Shown here in pieces: positions 54,588 through 63,730 of a DNA stretch of 64,000 nt. Where the stretch lies: the NCBI GenBank assembly GCA_900544265.1, contig UQUQ01000002.1, positions 1 to 64,000 of the forward strand, read 5' to 3'. Every line of letters starts with the position of its first letter. The first letter of the stretch is position 1. The position numbers were made by a program, and so were the translations under genes. The stretch comes from an uncultured Alistipes sp. Its GTDB lineage: Bacteria > Bacteroidota > Bacteroidia > Bacteroidales > Rikenellaceae. Under the pieces are notes generated by a model. That model ran no database searches and was not told the DNA's origin. It saw only the letters and a list, made by a program, of their open reading frames with translations.

Positions 54588-57563
54588 ATGCGGAAAACGA
54601 AAATCCTGTTGCTGACTCTCGCCCTGGCGCTCTGCACCGCAGCAGCGCAGGCGGCGCAGCGGCCCGCGGCTCTCGACCGGGGGCGCGACCTCTTCGACTG
54701 CGGCCGGTGGAGCGATGCCCGGCACGAGTTTCTCCGGGCGCGGCAGGCGCTGACCCCCGAGGAGCTGCTGCTCCGGCAGGAGGTCGACTTCTACCTGGCG
54801 GCCTGCGCCGTGGAGCTGGGCGCGGCCGATGCCGAGGCGTCGCTCCGGGAGTTCGAGGAGCGCTATCCCGACTCGGTCTTCGGCAACGACGTGCGCTTCT
54901 CGCTGGCGTCGTTCTACTGCACGATCGGCGACATGCGGCGTGCGCGCGAATACTTCGAGCGGACCGACTACCGGGCGTTGAGCCGCTCGCGCCGCGAGCA
55001 GTACGACATCCGCATGGGCTATGTCGAGTTCGCCGGGGGCGACTACGACCGGGCCTACGACCATTTCGACCGCATCGGCGACCGCAGCGAATATGCCGAC
55101 CATGCGCTCTACTACCGCTCCTACATCGACTACGCGAAGGGGCGCTACGGCCGGGCGCGGCAGGGCTTCTCGGCTCTGCAGCAGAGCGACGCCTACCGCT
55201 CGGTCGTGCCGTACTACCTGCTCCAGATCGAGTTCCTCGAGGGCAACTACCGCTACGTCGTCGACCACGGTGACGAGCTGGTCCGCCGCGCCGTGCCCGA
55301 ACGCCGTGCGGAGCTCGAGCGGGTCATCGCCGAGTCGTGGTTCCATCTGGACGACTACAACCGCACGCTCGAACACCTCGAGGCCTATGCGGAGACGGGC
55401 GGCGAGACGGACCGCGACGACTGCTACCTCAAGGGTTTCTCGCTCTACCGCACGGCGCGCTATGCCGAGGCGGCCGAGTGGCTGCGCAAGGCGTGCGGTG
55501 CGGAGGACGAGCTGACGCAGAATGCCTCCTACCACCTGGCCGACTGCTACCTGCGCGCGGGCGACAAGCAGGGGGCGATGCAGGCCTTCGCCATGGCGGC
55601 CGACGAGAAGTTCGACGCCGCGATTGCCGAGGATGCCCTCTTCAACTACGCCAAGCTGCAATATGAACTGGGTGGCGGGGCCTTCAACGGGGCGATCAAC
55701 CTGCTCTCGCGCTATCTGGAGCGCTATCCCTCCTCGCCGCGGGCCCCGGAGGCGCGCACGCTGCTCATCGCCGCCTACTACAATTCGCACGACTACGACG
55801 CCGCCTACCGCGCCATCAAGGCGATGCCGACGCAGGATGCCGACATCCGGGCGGCGCTGCAGAAGATCTCCTATTTCCGCGGACTGGAGGCCTACGAAGA
55901 GGGCGACCTGGCCGCCGCACGGCGCTACCTGACCGAGTCGGCCGCCGTGAACGTCAGCCCCAAGTATACGGCGCTCAACGACTTCTGGCAGGGTGAGATC
56001 GCCTTTGCGCAGGGCGACCATACGGTCGCCGCGGCCAAGTACAACGCCTACCTGAAGCGGGCGCCGCGCACCGAGCGCGAATATGCGCTGGCGTGGTACA
56101 ACCTCGGCTACTGCTCCTTCGTGCGCGGCGACATGCCGCAGGCCGGGGCGGCCTTCGACAAGTTCCTGGCGGCCTACTCCGCGCGCGATAGCTACCGGGC
56201 CGATGCCTGCAACCGGCTCGGCGACGTGCGTTACAGCGACCGCGAGTTCGACCGGGCGGTCAAGGAGTACGACCGCGCGATTGCGCTGGCGACGCCCGAG
56301 ATGCACTACGCCCGCTACAAGCGGGCCGTGACGCTCGGCATTCTGGGCCGCACGTCGGAGAAGCAGCAGGCACTGCGCCAGATCCTGGCGGACGGCCGCG
56401 GCGACTACGTCGATGCCGCCTCCTACGAGCTGGGCCGCAGCTACATCGCCGAGCAGCGCTATGCCGACGGTGCGAAGCAGCTTGAACGCTTCATCGCCGA
56501 CTATCCCTCCTCGCCGCGCCGGGCGCAGGCCCTTTCGGACCTGGGCCTTGCCTACCTGAATCTGGGTGACAAGCAGAAGTCGCTGAAATACTACGACATG
56601 GTCGTCGCCGCGTCGCCGCAGTCCTCCGAGGCGAAGGCCGCCATGCAGGGCATCCGCGAGATCTACGTCTCGGACGGCAACGTCGACGCCTACTTCGACT
56701 ATGCCGCCCGGGCCGGCATGGAGAGCGACCTGACGGCCCTCTCGCGCGACTCGCTGACCTTCGCCGCCGCCCGCGCGCTCTACCTCGAGGGGTCGGAGGA
56801 GCCGGCGGTCCGCTCGCTGCGCGGCTACGTGGAGAACTATCCCAAGGGGTACTACGTGACCGACGCGCTCTACTATTTGAGTGACTGCTACCTGCGGCAG
56901 AACCGGCGCGACGAGGCCATCGGCACGCTCACGACGCTCGCCGCGCAGGGCACGAACCAGTATACGGTGCAGGTGCTCGAGCAGCTCTCCTCGCTGACCT
57001 TCGAGGCGGGCCGCTACGACGAGTCCGCCGCGGCCTACCGCCGCCTCTACGACGTGGCGACGACGGCTTCGGGCCGCGAGGCCGCCATGACGGGCTACGT
57101 CCGTGCGACGGTGGCCGGGGGCGATGCCGCGCGGATCGAGACGATGGCCGCGGATGTCTGTGCGCACGACGATGCCGGAGAGACGGCGCTGCGCGAGGCC
57201 AAATACGCCTGGGCCGGGGTGCTGCGCCGGTCGGGCCGTCGCACCGAGGCCGGGAAGCTCTACCGCGAGCTCTCCGCGGAGGTCCGCACGCCGCAGGGCT
57301 CCGAGGCCGCCTACTACGTGATCGAGGAGCTCTTCGAGCGGGGCGATCTGGATGCCACCGAGAAGGCTGTCTTCGACTATTCCGAGCGCGAGCCGCAGGC
57401 CTACTGGCTGGCCAAGGCCTACCTGCTGCTGGGCGACGTCTACGTCCGCAAGGGCGACAATTTCCAGGCCCGCGCGACCTATCAGAGCGTGGCGGACGGC
57501 TATTCGCCCGCCGACGACGGCATCGTGGATGAGGCCAAAGAGCGTATCCGAAAACTGAACTGA
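54588..57563 (+). CDS. Large secreted TPR-repeat protein
   Basis: A 991-residue protein. After a signal peptide (to about 22), nearly the whole chain is built of tetratricopeptide repeats, about 20, of the outer-membrane-assembly type (ALYYRSYIDYAKGRYGRARQ, ALAWYNLGYCSFVRGDMPQA, RAQALSDLGLAYLNLGDKQK). Such periplasmic TPR scaffolds work in outer-membrane protein assembly or cell-division complexes. It lies two bases before the gene for a beta-barrel-like protein, and the pair is conserved in Bacteroidales. A function beyond scaffolding is not shown. Confidence 0.88.
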   Translation: MRKTKILLLTLALALCTAAAQAAQRPAALDRGRDLFDCGRWSDARHEFLRARQALTPEELLLRQEVDFYLAACAVELGAADAEASLREFEERYPDSVFGNDVRFSLASFYCTIGDMRRAREYFERTDYRALSRSRREQYDIRMGYVEFAGGDYDRAYDHFDRIGDRSEYADHALYYRSYIDYAKGRYGRARQGFSALQQSDAYRSVVPYYLLQIEFLEGNYRYVVDHGDELVRRAVPERRAELERVIAESWFHLDDYNRTLEHLEAYAETGGETDRDDCYLKGFSLYRTARYAEAAEWLRKACGAEDELTQNASYHLADCYLRAGDKQGAMQAFAMAADEKFDAAIAEDALFNYAKLQYELGGGAFNGAINLLSRYLERYPSSPRAPEARTLLIAAYYNSHDYDAAYRAIKAMPTQDADIRAALQKISYFRGLEAYEEGDLAAARRYLTESAAVNVSPKYTALNDFWQGEIAFAQGDHTVAAAKYNAYLKRAPRTEREYALAWYNLGYCSFVRGDMPQAGAAFDKFLAAYSARDSYRADACNRLGDVRYSDREFDRAVKEYDRAIALATPEMHYARYKRAVTLGILGRTSEKQQALRQILADGRGDYVDAASYELGRSYIAEQRYADGAKQLERFIADYPSSPRRAQALSDLGLAYLNLGDKQKSLKYYDMVVAASPQSSEAKAAMQGIREIYVSDGNVDAYFDYAARAGMESDLTALSRDSLTFAAARALYLEGSEEPAVRSLRGYVENYPKGYYVTDALYYLSDCYLRQNRRDEAIGTLTTLAAQGTNQYTVQVLEQLSSLTFEAGRYDESAAAYRRLYDVATTASGREAAMTGYVRATVAGGDAARIETMAADVCAHDDAGETALREAKYAWAGVLRRSGRRTEAGKLYRELSAEVRTPQGSEAAYYVIEELFERGDLDATEKAVFDYSEREPQAYWLAKAYLLLGDVYVRKGDNFQARATYQSVADGYSPADDGIVDEAKERIRKLN

Positions 57564-57565
57564 CG

Positions 57566-59395
57566 ATGAAGAAGATCATCCTTGCCGCCCTGCTGCTGGC
57601 GGCGCTGCCGTGGAGTGCCGCGGCCCAGGTCGAGAAACAGGTCGAGGTCACGAAGGCCTACGTCCCGAGTGTCGGGAGTGCCGAGAAGCTGCGCATCGAA
57701 CCCGACATGACCGATACGGTGAAGCTGCGTCCCGAGATCGACTATACGGTCACGCCGCTGTCGCTGCGCACGACCCTCGCCACGCGGCCCTTCCGCCCGG
57801 CGACGGTGACCTACTGGGAGTTCAACCGTCCGCTGCCCTGTTACCTGAAGGTCGGGGCAGGCTATCCGCTCAACTCGGTGGTAGACTTCTACGCCTCGTC
57901 GCAGAACCCCTCGACGGGCTATGTCATGGGCTATCTGAACCACGAGGGGCGCTATGCCGACGTGCGCAACGACTTCGGCGTAAGCAACGATTCGTGGTGG
58001 ATGACCAACCGCATCGGTGCGGCCGCGGGCAAGTACCTGGGCCGGCACATGCTTGAGGGCGACCTCTTCTACGACCACCGGATATACCACCGTTACGGAC
58101 TGTATGCCGATCCGGCGCTCGTCCCGGCCCTCAAGCCCGGGGCGCGGGTGATGTATGGCGATGCGGCCGTCAACCTCCGCTTCGGCGACGACTTCGAGGA
58201 CTTGAGCCGCCTGAACTTCGAGATCGCCCTGCACGGCGACCTCTACTCCGGGGCGCCCGACATGTATGAGGTCGGGTTCGAGCAGACGGCCGACGGCTTC
58301 GACGCCGCCTACCGCAGCGTCGAGAAGTCGATGCGGCAGACGTCGCTCGGCGGATCGCTGCGCCTGGCCCGCGCCTTCGGACGTCACCGCATCGAGCTGG
58401 GCGGCGGGTACGACTATCTCGCCGGGCAGAAGCTCCTTCGGGACCTGCGGCAGCAGCAGCTGCGCGTCGGGCTCCGCTACGGGCTGCGCGGCGGGGCGGT
58501 GCGCCTCGACGTCGGGGCGGACTACTACCACGACCGGGTGCAGACGGACGCCACCGAGACGGGCGACTACGTGATTCCCTACCTCAGGCTCGATTTCAAC
58601 CTCGGGACGGCGGGTCTCAAGCCCTTTGTGGAGCTCGACGGCGATGTCCGTGCCAACGACTTCCGTTCACTTTCGCAGCAGAACCCCTACCTGGCCGACG
58701 CCCTGTGGCTCGGCCGCAGCGCGGTCGACTACAACGGCCGCTTCGGCATCGGCGGCAGCCTGTGGCGCAACCGCTTCGCCTACCGGCTCTATGCCGCGGT
58801 GTCGGTGCGCGACAACCATCCCTACTGGTATTCGCTGACCGAGGTGTGGGGCACGGCCGAAGAGCCGAAGGCCGGCGGCGGCCCCTTCATGGCTGCGCTG
58901 GCGCGCCAGACCGTCACGTCGCTCAACTTCGAGGCGGAGTACCGCCCCGTCAGCCAGTTGAGCCTGCGTGCGGGCGTGCATGCCCGGGCCTACAACGACG
59001 AATCGCGCGGCTCCTATGCCTTCTCGCCCGACCCCCGGATGAAGCTCGAGAACGGCGACCCCCGCTTCGAGGGGAACTTCGGCTTCCGCTACGAGGGGCG
59101 CAAGGTCTCGTTCGGCGTCGAGGCGCTGATGCAGAGCGAGCGCAGCTGGACCAGTGTGGTGATCTGCCGCGACCCCTTCCCCGCGGCGGGCGGGGAGGAG
59201 GCCTTCACTTCGGTCGTCTCGAGCTTCACGGCCCCCTTTGCCGTCGACCTGCGCGTAACCTTCGACTGGAAGGTTTCGCACCGCGTCACCCTCTTTGCCG
59301 AGGGGCGCAACCTTATCAACCGCTCGCTCTACCGCTTTGCGTGGTATCCCGAATACGGAGCCAACTGCACGGCGGGCGTGAAGATCAACTTCTGA
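57566..59395 (+). CDS. Outer-membrane beta-barrel protein (partner of the TPR protein)
   Basis: A 609-residue protein with a signal peptide (to about 20) and a short N-terminal segment QVEKQVEVTKAYVPSVGSAE, typical of Bacteroidetes outer-membrane proteins paired with TPR proteins. The rest is a beta-barrel of alternating strands (RYADVRNDFGVS, RFAYRLYAAVSVRDN, RVTLFAEGRNLINRSLYRF) ending in ...CTAGVKINF, a C-terminal barrel signature. It lacks a TonB plug, so it is a receptor-like barrel rather than a complete TonB-dependent transporter. The ligand is unknown. Confidence 0.82.
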   Translation: MKKIILAALLLAALPWSAAAQVEKQVEVTKAYVPSVGSAEKLRIEPDMTDTVKLRPEIDYTVTPLSLRTTLATRPFRPATVTYWEFNRPLPCYLKVGAGYPLNSVVDFYASSQNPSTGYVMGYLNHEGRYADVRNDFGVSNDSWWMTNRIGAAAGKYLGRHMLEGDLFYDHRIYHRYGLYADPALVPALKPGARVMYGDAAVNLRFGDDFEDLSRLNFEIALHGDLYSGAPDMYEVGFEQTADGFDAAYRSVEKSMRQTSLGGSLRLARAFGRHRIELGGGYDYLAGQKLLRDLRQQQLRVGLRYGLRGGAVRLDVGADYYHDRVQTDATETGDYVIPYLRLDFNLGTAGLKPFVELDGDVRANDFRSLSQQNPYLADALWLGRSAVDYNGRFGIGGSLWRNRFAYRLYAAVSVRDNHPYWYSLTEVWGTAEEPKAGGGPFMAALARQTVTSLNFEAEYRPVSQLSLRAGVHARAYNDESRGSYAFSPDPRMKLENGDPRFEGNFGFRYEGRKVSFGVEALMQSERSWTSVVICRDPFPAAGGEEAFTSVVSSFTAPFAVDLRVTFDWKVSHRVTLFAEGRNLINRSLYRFAWYPEYGANCTAGVKINF

Positions 59396-59414
59396 CCGCC
59401 GCCGGGGCGGGGGG

Positions 59415-59468
59415 CGAATGCCGATCCGGTGCCGGGAGGGCCGATCCGGACGAATGCCGATCCGGTGC
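59415..59468. repeat. 18-bp direct repeat downstream of the barrel gene
   Basis: CGAATGCCGATCCGGTGC occurs twice, 36 bases apart, with a partial third CCGATCCGG between. It lies in the short GC-rich gap between the barrel gene and the SRP RNA terminator. Confidence 0.7.
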
Positions 59469-59542
59469 GGGGCTGGTGCCGCCGCACGGCCGCTCGATCC
59501 CCGTCGTGCATCCGGAGCCGTGCATCCCGGGGGAATGAAAAA

Positions 59543-59576
59543 AACGCCGGGAGACTCTTGCGGGTCTCCCGGCGTT
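59543..59576 (-). terminator. Terminator of the SRP RNA gene
   Basis: AACGCCGGGAGAC and GTCTCCCGGCGTT pair around an eight-base loop. On the minus strand the stem is followed by a T run, so it ends the SRP RNA; it can also pause plus-strand transcripts from the barrel gene. Confidence 0.85.
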
Positions 59577-59587
59577 GTAACAAAAAA

Positions 59588-59683
59588 GGGTGAGCTATTT
59601 ATATCGCACCGCTACGACCACATACCCTTGCTCGATTCCTCGCCTGGGGGATTCTGTGGGAGCTGGTCGTATAAGACTCACCC
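59588..59683 (-). ncRNA. ffs: Signal recognition particle RNA (4.5S type)
   Basis: A 96-base RNA read on the minus strand, closed by GGGTGAG and CTCACCC. The tip matches SRP domain IV: CCCCCAGGCGAGGAATCGAGCAAGGG, split here as CCCCCAGG, a GGAA tetraloop closed by CGA/TCG, and the internal-loop strand AGCAAGG. This binds Ffh to target membrane proteins to the translocon. A -7 element TATTTTTG starts seven bases upstream, and a terminator follows. Confidence 0.9.
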
Positions 59684-59689
59684 GGAGTG

Positions 59690-59716
59690 CAAAAATAGGA
59701 AAATTTTGTATCTTTG
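59690..59716. promoter_or_regulatory. Divergent promoters of SRP RNA and mltG
   Basis: On the minus strand TATTTTTG (59690-59697) directs the SRP RNA; on the plus strand TATCTTTG (59709-59716) lies 17 bases before mltG. The two -7 elements are only 11 bases apart, so the two polymerases would compete. Confidence 0.7.
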
Positions 59717-59733
59717 CAAAAAAAATTGCCGCA

Positions 59734-60747
59734 ATGCGTAAAAAAACATGGATTTGGCTGCTGCTGACGGCCGTGGCGGTTGTGCTCGTGCTGGGCGTTA
59801 CGGGCTTCGTGCAGTTCAAGGGACGCGCCGTGACCGAACAGGCGGAGCTCTTCGTCGGCTCGCACGCCACCTACGAGGAGGTGGTCGATTCGCTTATGCC
59901 CCGCATGCGGCACCGTGCCGCCTTCCACCGCTATGCCCGGCGGATCAATCTGCCCGAGACCTTCAAGGCGGGCCATTATCTCCTCAAGCCCGGCATGAAC
60001 GTCATCGAGGTGGCCCGCATGCTCAAGCTGGGGTTGCAGACCCCCGTGCGGGTGACGATCAACAACGTGCGCACGCCCACGCAGCTGGCCGGGAAGCTCG
60101 CGCGGCAGCTCGATGCCGATTCGGCGGCGCTGCTGCGCGTGGTGACCTCGGAGCGTGTGGCCCGCGAGCTGGGCTTCGACAGCGTGACGCTCTTCTCGAT
60201 GTTCATCCCCGATACCTACGAACTGTGGTGGACGACGACGCCCGAGGAGCTCGTGCGACGCATGAAGCAGGAGTACGACCGTTTCTGGACCCCCGTGCGG
60301 GACGCCAAGCGCAAGCGCAGCGGGTTGAGCCGCCTGGAGGTGATGACCCTCGCGTCGATCGTCTACGAGGAGACGCGCAAGACGGACGAGATGCCCCGCA
60401 TCGCCGGGGTCTACATCAACCGCCTGCGCCGCGGCATTCCCCTGCAGGCCGACCCCACGGTCAAGTATGCCATGCAGGATTTCACGCTGCGCCGCATCCT
60501 GCACCGCCACCTGAAGACGCAGTCGCCCTACAACACCTATATCCACCGCGGACTGCCGCCCTCGCCGATCTGCATGCCCGGCAAGAACGCCATCGACGCG
60601 GTGCTCGACTTCGAGCAGCACGACTACATCTTCTTCTGCGCGCGGCCGACATTCGACGGCTACCACAATTTCGCACGGACGCTGCGCGAACACAACGCCA
60701 ACGCCCGGGCCTACGCCGCGGAGCTCAACCGCCGCAAAATCCGGTAG
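59734..60747 (+). CDS. mltG: MltG-type endolytic transglycosylase
   Basis: A 337-residue inner-membrane enzyme that cuts nascent peptidoglycan and so sets glycan chain length. One membrane span at about 6-24, a LysM-like subdomain at about 40-110, and the YceG catalytic domain with the active-site Glu in the ASIVYEETRK segment. Other family motifs: GVYINRLRRGIPLQADPTVKY, NTYIHRGLPPSPICMPG and a closing YHNFARTLREHNANARAY. The ATG at 59734 gives the correct membrane anchor. Confidence 0.95.
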   Translation: MRKKTWIWLLLTAVAVVLVLGVTGFVQFKGRAVTEQAELFVGSHATYEEVVDSLMPRMRHRAAFHRYARRINLPETFKAGHYLLKPGMNVIEVARMLKLGLQTPVRVTINNVRTPTQLAGKLARQLDADSAALLRVVTSERVARELGFDSVTLFSMFIPDTYELWWTTTPEELVRRMKQEYDRFWTPVRDAKRKRSGLSRLEVMTLASIVYEETRKTDEMPRIAGVYINRLRRGIPLQADPTVKYAMQDFTLRRILHRHLKTQSPYNTYIHRGLPPSPICMPGKNAIDAVLDFEQHDYIFFCARPTFDGYHNFARTLREHNANARAYAAELNRRKIR

Positions 60748-60950
60748 GGCAGCGGCGGCTCTTCGGCGGCTCTTCGGCGGCTCCCCGGCGGCTTCCCGTG
60801 CCACGTTCTCCCGCGCCGCGCCTTTCCTGCGCTCTCCCGCACCGCACCGGTGTCCGGTTCGGCCGGCATGCATCGGGCGCCCGATGAGCCGAATGATGTT
60901 CCGGACGGCCGAATAGGGGCGGAAAGGTGGTGAAGTCATCCATTTTTTTG
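60748..60950. repeat. GC-rich spacer with four 11-bp tandem repeats
   Basis: CGGCGGCTCTT and close variants repeat four times at 60753-60796. The rest is GC-rich and without a gene or clear terminator. The repeat is probably replication slippage in neutral sequence. Confidence 0.65.
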
Positions 60951-60958
60951 TATCTTTG
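60951..60958 (+). promoter_or_regulatory. -7 promoter element of the Sua5 gene
   Basis: TATCTTTG fits TAnnTTTG. It ends five bases before the start codon, so the transcript should begin at or just inside the ATG (see findings). Confidence 0.6.
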
Positions 60959-60963
60959 TCCTC

Positions 60964-61566
60964 ATGCTGACGAAAATCTATGAGCAGAACCCTTCGGAGA
61001 AGGAGTTGCAGCGCGTGGTCGACGTGCTGGAGCGCGACGGCGTCGTGATCTATCCCACCGACAGCGTCTACGCCTTCGGCTGCTCGATCCGCTCGCCGAA
61101 GGCCATCGAACGCCTGCGCCGCATGCGGGGCAAGCAGCCCGGCCAGCTGGCCGTGGTCTTTGCCGATCTGGCGCAGGTCGCCGAGTACTGTCGCGTGGAC
61201 AATGCGGCGTTCCGCATCCTGAAACGCAACCTCCCCGGGCCGTTCACCTTCGTGCTGACGGCCTCGTCGCGCGTGCCCGACAAGGCGCTCGAGAAGCGGC
61301 GGACGATCGGCGTGCGCATCCCGGCCAACGGAGTGGCGCGGGCGATCGTCGAGCGGCTCGGCGCACCGCTCATCACCGCATCGGTCAAGGACGATGACGA
61401 GGTGGTCGAGTACACGACCGATCCGGAGCTGATCCACGAGCGCTACGGGCGCGAGGTCGATCTGGTGATCGACGGCGGCACGGGGGACAACGTCCCGACG
61501 ACGGTCGTGGACCTCACGCAGGACGAGGCGGAGGTGCTGCGCGAAGGCAAGGGCGAGCTCCAGTGA
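60964..61566 (+). CDS. Sua5/YciO/YrdC family, L-threonylcarbamoyladenylate synthase
   Basis: A 200-residue protein with the YrdC fold that makes threonylcarbamoyl-AMP for the t6A modification of tRNAs reading ANN codons. Motifs: YPTDSVYAFGCSI (P-loop-like), KXR-type RMRGKQPGQLAVVF, GPFTFVLTAS, and RIPANGVARAIVERLGAPL with ATP-pocket ASV. It is the short YciO/YrdC form without the Sua5 C-terminal domain. No upstream in-frame ATG exists, so the protein starts at the first codon after the -7 element. Confidence 0.92.
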   Translation: MLTKIYEQNPSEKELQRVVDVLERDGVVIYPTDSVYAFGCSIRSPKAIERLRRMRGKQPGQLAVVFADLAQVAEYCRVDNAAFRILKRNLPGPFTFVLTASSRVPDKALEKRRTIGVRIPANGVARAIVERLGAPLITASVKDDDEVVEYTTDPELIHERYGREVDLVIDGGTGDNVPTTVVDLTQDEAEVLREGKGELQ

Positions 61567-61608
61567 TCCGCACGGGCGGAAAACGAACGAACAACGAACG
61601 AAAACGAT

Positions 61609-62190
61609 ATGGAAACAAACAGCTTTTGGAACAGTGCGGCCCGGCAGGGCGCGGTCCTCGGGGCCGTGCTTGCGGCATCGTCCGTGCTGGAGAATCTCAT
61701 CATGATCTCGGGGCGCATCGGGCTCTACATGCTGCTGACCGTCGAGATGATTGCCGTCGTCGTACTGCACTACTACCTGTTGCACCGCTACACGCGGCAG
61801 CGTGCGGCGCTCTATACGGCCGGGGAGGGCTTCACCTTCGGGCAGGGATACGGCTATCTGCTCGCCGTGTCGGGCTTTGCCGGCGTGATCGTCGGCATCG
61901 TGCAGTACATCTACCTGCACCTGATCGTGGGCTATGCCAACTACGTCGACCATGTGGTGGCGTCGGTGACGGAGACACTCGCCGCCAGCGGCGGCATGTC
62001 GGCCTCGATGGAGCCGCTGCTCAACCAGATGATCGCCCAGATGCAGTCGGCACCCGAACCGACGGTGCTGGCCACGGTCTGGAGCGGGATCTTCTCGAGC
62101 CTGCTGTTCGGCGCCTTCTTCGGACTGATTATCGCCGGGGTGCAGGCCCGCGCTCCGCGGCCGTTCGACGACGGACAAAACGAGGCATAA
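61609..62190 (+). CDS. DUF4199-family membrane protein
   Basis: A 193-residue membrane protein with four helices (about 13-33, 38-58, 80-104, 145-170) and a soluble loop between the last two. It has the DUF4199 pattern (FTFGQGYGYLLAVSGFAGVIV; IVGYANYVDHVVASV). Function unknown. The gene lies four bases before a GT2 glycosyltransferase and is likely co-transcribed with it. Confidence 0.85.
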   Translation: METNSFWNSAARQGAVLGAVLAASSVLENLIMISGRIGLYMLLTVEMIAVVVLHYYLLHRYTRQRAALYTAGEGFTFGQGYGYLLAVSGFAGVIVGIVQYIYLHLIVGYANYVDHVVASVTETLAASGGMSASMEPLLNQMIAQMQSAPEPTVLATVWSGIFSSLLFGAFFGLIIAGVQARAPRPFDDGQNEA

Positions 62191-62193
62191 GGG

Positions 62194-63150
62194 ATGGCAC
62201 AGCTGGATATTTCGGTCGTCGTGCCTCTCTACAACGAGGAGGAGTCGCTGCCCGAGCTGGTGGCGTGGATCGACCGCGTGGCGCGCACCCACAATCTCAC
62301 GTATGAGGTGATTCTGGTCGACGACGGTTCATCGGACGGCTCGTGGGGCGTGATCGAACGTCTCAAGGGCGAGTATGCGGCCGTGCGGGGCATCTCGTTC
62401 CTGCGTAACTACGGCAAGTCGGCGGCCCTCTACTGCGGCTTCGCGGCCGCCGAGGGCGAGGTGGTCTTCACGATGGATGCCGACCTGCAGGATTCGCCCG
62501 ACGAAATTCCCGCCATGCGGCGCATGATCCTCGAAGAGGGCTACGACCTCGTCTCGGGGTGGAAGAAGAAACGGTATGACCCTGTTGGCAAGCGGTGGCC
62601 CAGCAAGTTCTTCAACTGGACGGCCCGCTGCGCCTCGGGCATCCGGCTCCACGACTTCAACTGCGGACTGAAGGCCTACCGGAAGAAGGTCGTCAAGTCG
62701 ATCGAGGTCTACGGCGAGATGCACCGCTTCATCCCGATCCTGGCGCGGCAGGCCGGATTTCACCGCATCGGCGAGAAGGTCGTCGAGCACCATGCCCGCA
62801 AGTACGGACACTCGAAATTCGGCATCGAGCGCATGGTCAAGGGGTACCTGGACCTCATCACGGTGCTCTTCATGTCGCACTTCGGACGCTCGCCCATGTA
62901 CTTCTTCGGCAGCCTCGGCACGTTGATGTTCCTCTTCGGCGGCGGCACGACCGTCTGGGTCATCGCCGACAAGCTCTGGAAGCAGGCCCACAACCTGCCG
63001 TTGCGCCCCGTGACCGAGCAGCCGCTCTTCTATCTGGCGATCCTGGCCGTCATCCTCGGCGTGCAGCTCTTCCTGGCGGGCTTCCTCGGCGAACTCATCA
63101 ACCGCGGCTCGTCTGACCGCAACAACTACCGCATCGACAAAACATTGTAA
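62194..63150 (+). CDS. GT2 glycosyltransferase, polyprenyl-phosphate type
   Basis: A 318-residue protein. The N-terminal GT-A domain (about 1-215) has VVPLYNEEESLPELV, the metal-binding DDGSSDGSW and DADLQDSPDEIP motifs and NCGLKAYRKKV; two membrane helices lie at about 230-255 and 270-300. It matches GtrB/DPM1-like enzymes that load a sugar from UDP- or GDP-sugar onto undecaprenyl phosphate. In this position it is common downstream of DUF4199 and upstream of DUF4293 in Bacteroidales. The sugar is not known. Confidence 0.92.
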   Translation: MAQLDISVVVPLYNEEESLPELVAWIDRVARTHNLTYEVILVDDGSSDGSWGVIERLKGEYAAVRGISFLRNYGKSAALYCGFAAAEGEVVFTMDADLQDSPDEIPAMRRMILEEGYDLVSGWKKKRYDPVGKRWPSKFFNWTARCASGIRLHDFNCGLKAYRKKVVKSIEVYGEMHRFIPILARQAGFHRIGEKVVEHHARKYGHSKFGIERMVKGYLDLITVLFMSHFGRSPMYFFGSLGTLMFLFGGGTTVWVIADKLWKQAHNLPLRPVTEQPLFYLAILAVILGVQLFLAGFLGELINRGSSDRNNYRIDKTL

Positions 63151-63156
63151 CAAATC

Positions 63157-63621
63157 ATGATACAGCGAATCCAAACCCTCTACCTGTTGATCGTCGCCAT
63201 CCTGATGGCGCTGACGCTCTTTTTGCCCCTGGCGTGGTTCGCCAGCGACGCCGGGGAGTTCACCCTGCGCGCCTTCGGCCTCGAAGCCGCCGCGGGCGAG
63301 GTCGCGCAGCCGACCTCCTACCTGGGCATTCTCCTCGTGCTGGCCTGCCTGCTGCCGCTGGTGGTGATCTTCCTCTACAAACGGCGTCTGCTGCAGATCC
63401 GTCTCTGCGTGGCCGAGGCCGTTCTGCTGGTGGGTGCCGTCGTCATGGAGGGCATCTACTACTTCCTCGGGTGGCGCGTCTTCTCCGACCTTGCGTTCCA
63501 TACGCAGGGATTCAAACCGGCCATCGCGCTGCCGCTGGTCTGCCTGCTCTTCGTTTATCTGGCCGCGCGGGCGATCTTCCACGACGAGCTGATGGTCCGT
63601 GCTGCGGACCGCATCCGCTGA
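63157..63621 (+). CDS. DUF4293-family membrane protein
   Basis: A 154-residue protein with four membrane helices (about 5-25, 48-70, 80-100, 120-140) and the family start MIQRIQTLYLLIVAILM. DUF4293 is confined to Bacteroidetes and has no known function. It is the last gene of the short operon; a terminator follows. Confidence 0.92.
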   Translation: MIQRIQTLYLLIVAILMALTLFLPLAWFASDAGEFTLRAFGLEAAAGEVAQPTSYLGILLVLACLLPLVVIFLYKRRLLQIRLCVAEAVLLVGAVVMEGIYYFLGWRVFSDLAFHTQGFKPAIALPLVCLLFVYLAARAIFHDELMVRAADRIR

Positions 63622-63650
63622 CCGGGTGCCAGCTCCGCCTGTTCTCCGCT

Positions 63651-63678
63651 GACAGTAGAAACCTGACAGTGGAAACCT
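63651..63678. repeat. Short tandem repeat of 14 bases
   Basis: GACAGTAGAAACCT is repeated as GACAGTGGAAACCT, with one change. No meaning is assigned. Confidence 0.7.
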
Positions 63679-63695
63679 AACCGCCTAAACAACTG

Positions 63696-63730
63696 ACGGG
63701 CGCATCCTGCAAGGGTGTGTCCGTTTTTTT
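63696..63730 (+). terminator. Intrinsic terminator after the DUF4293 gene
   Basis: ACGGGCGCA pairs with TGTGTCCGT (two G-T pairs) around an 11-base loop, followed by seven T. Confidence 0.75.
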
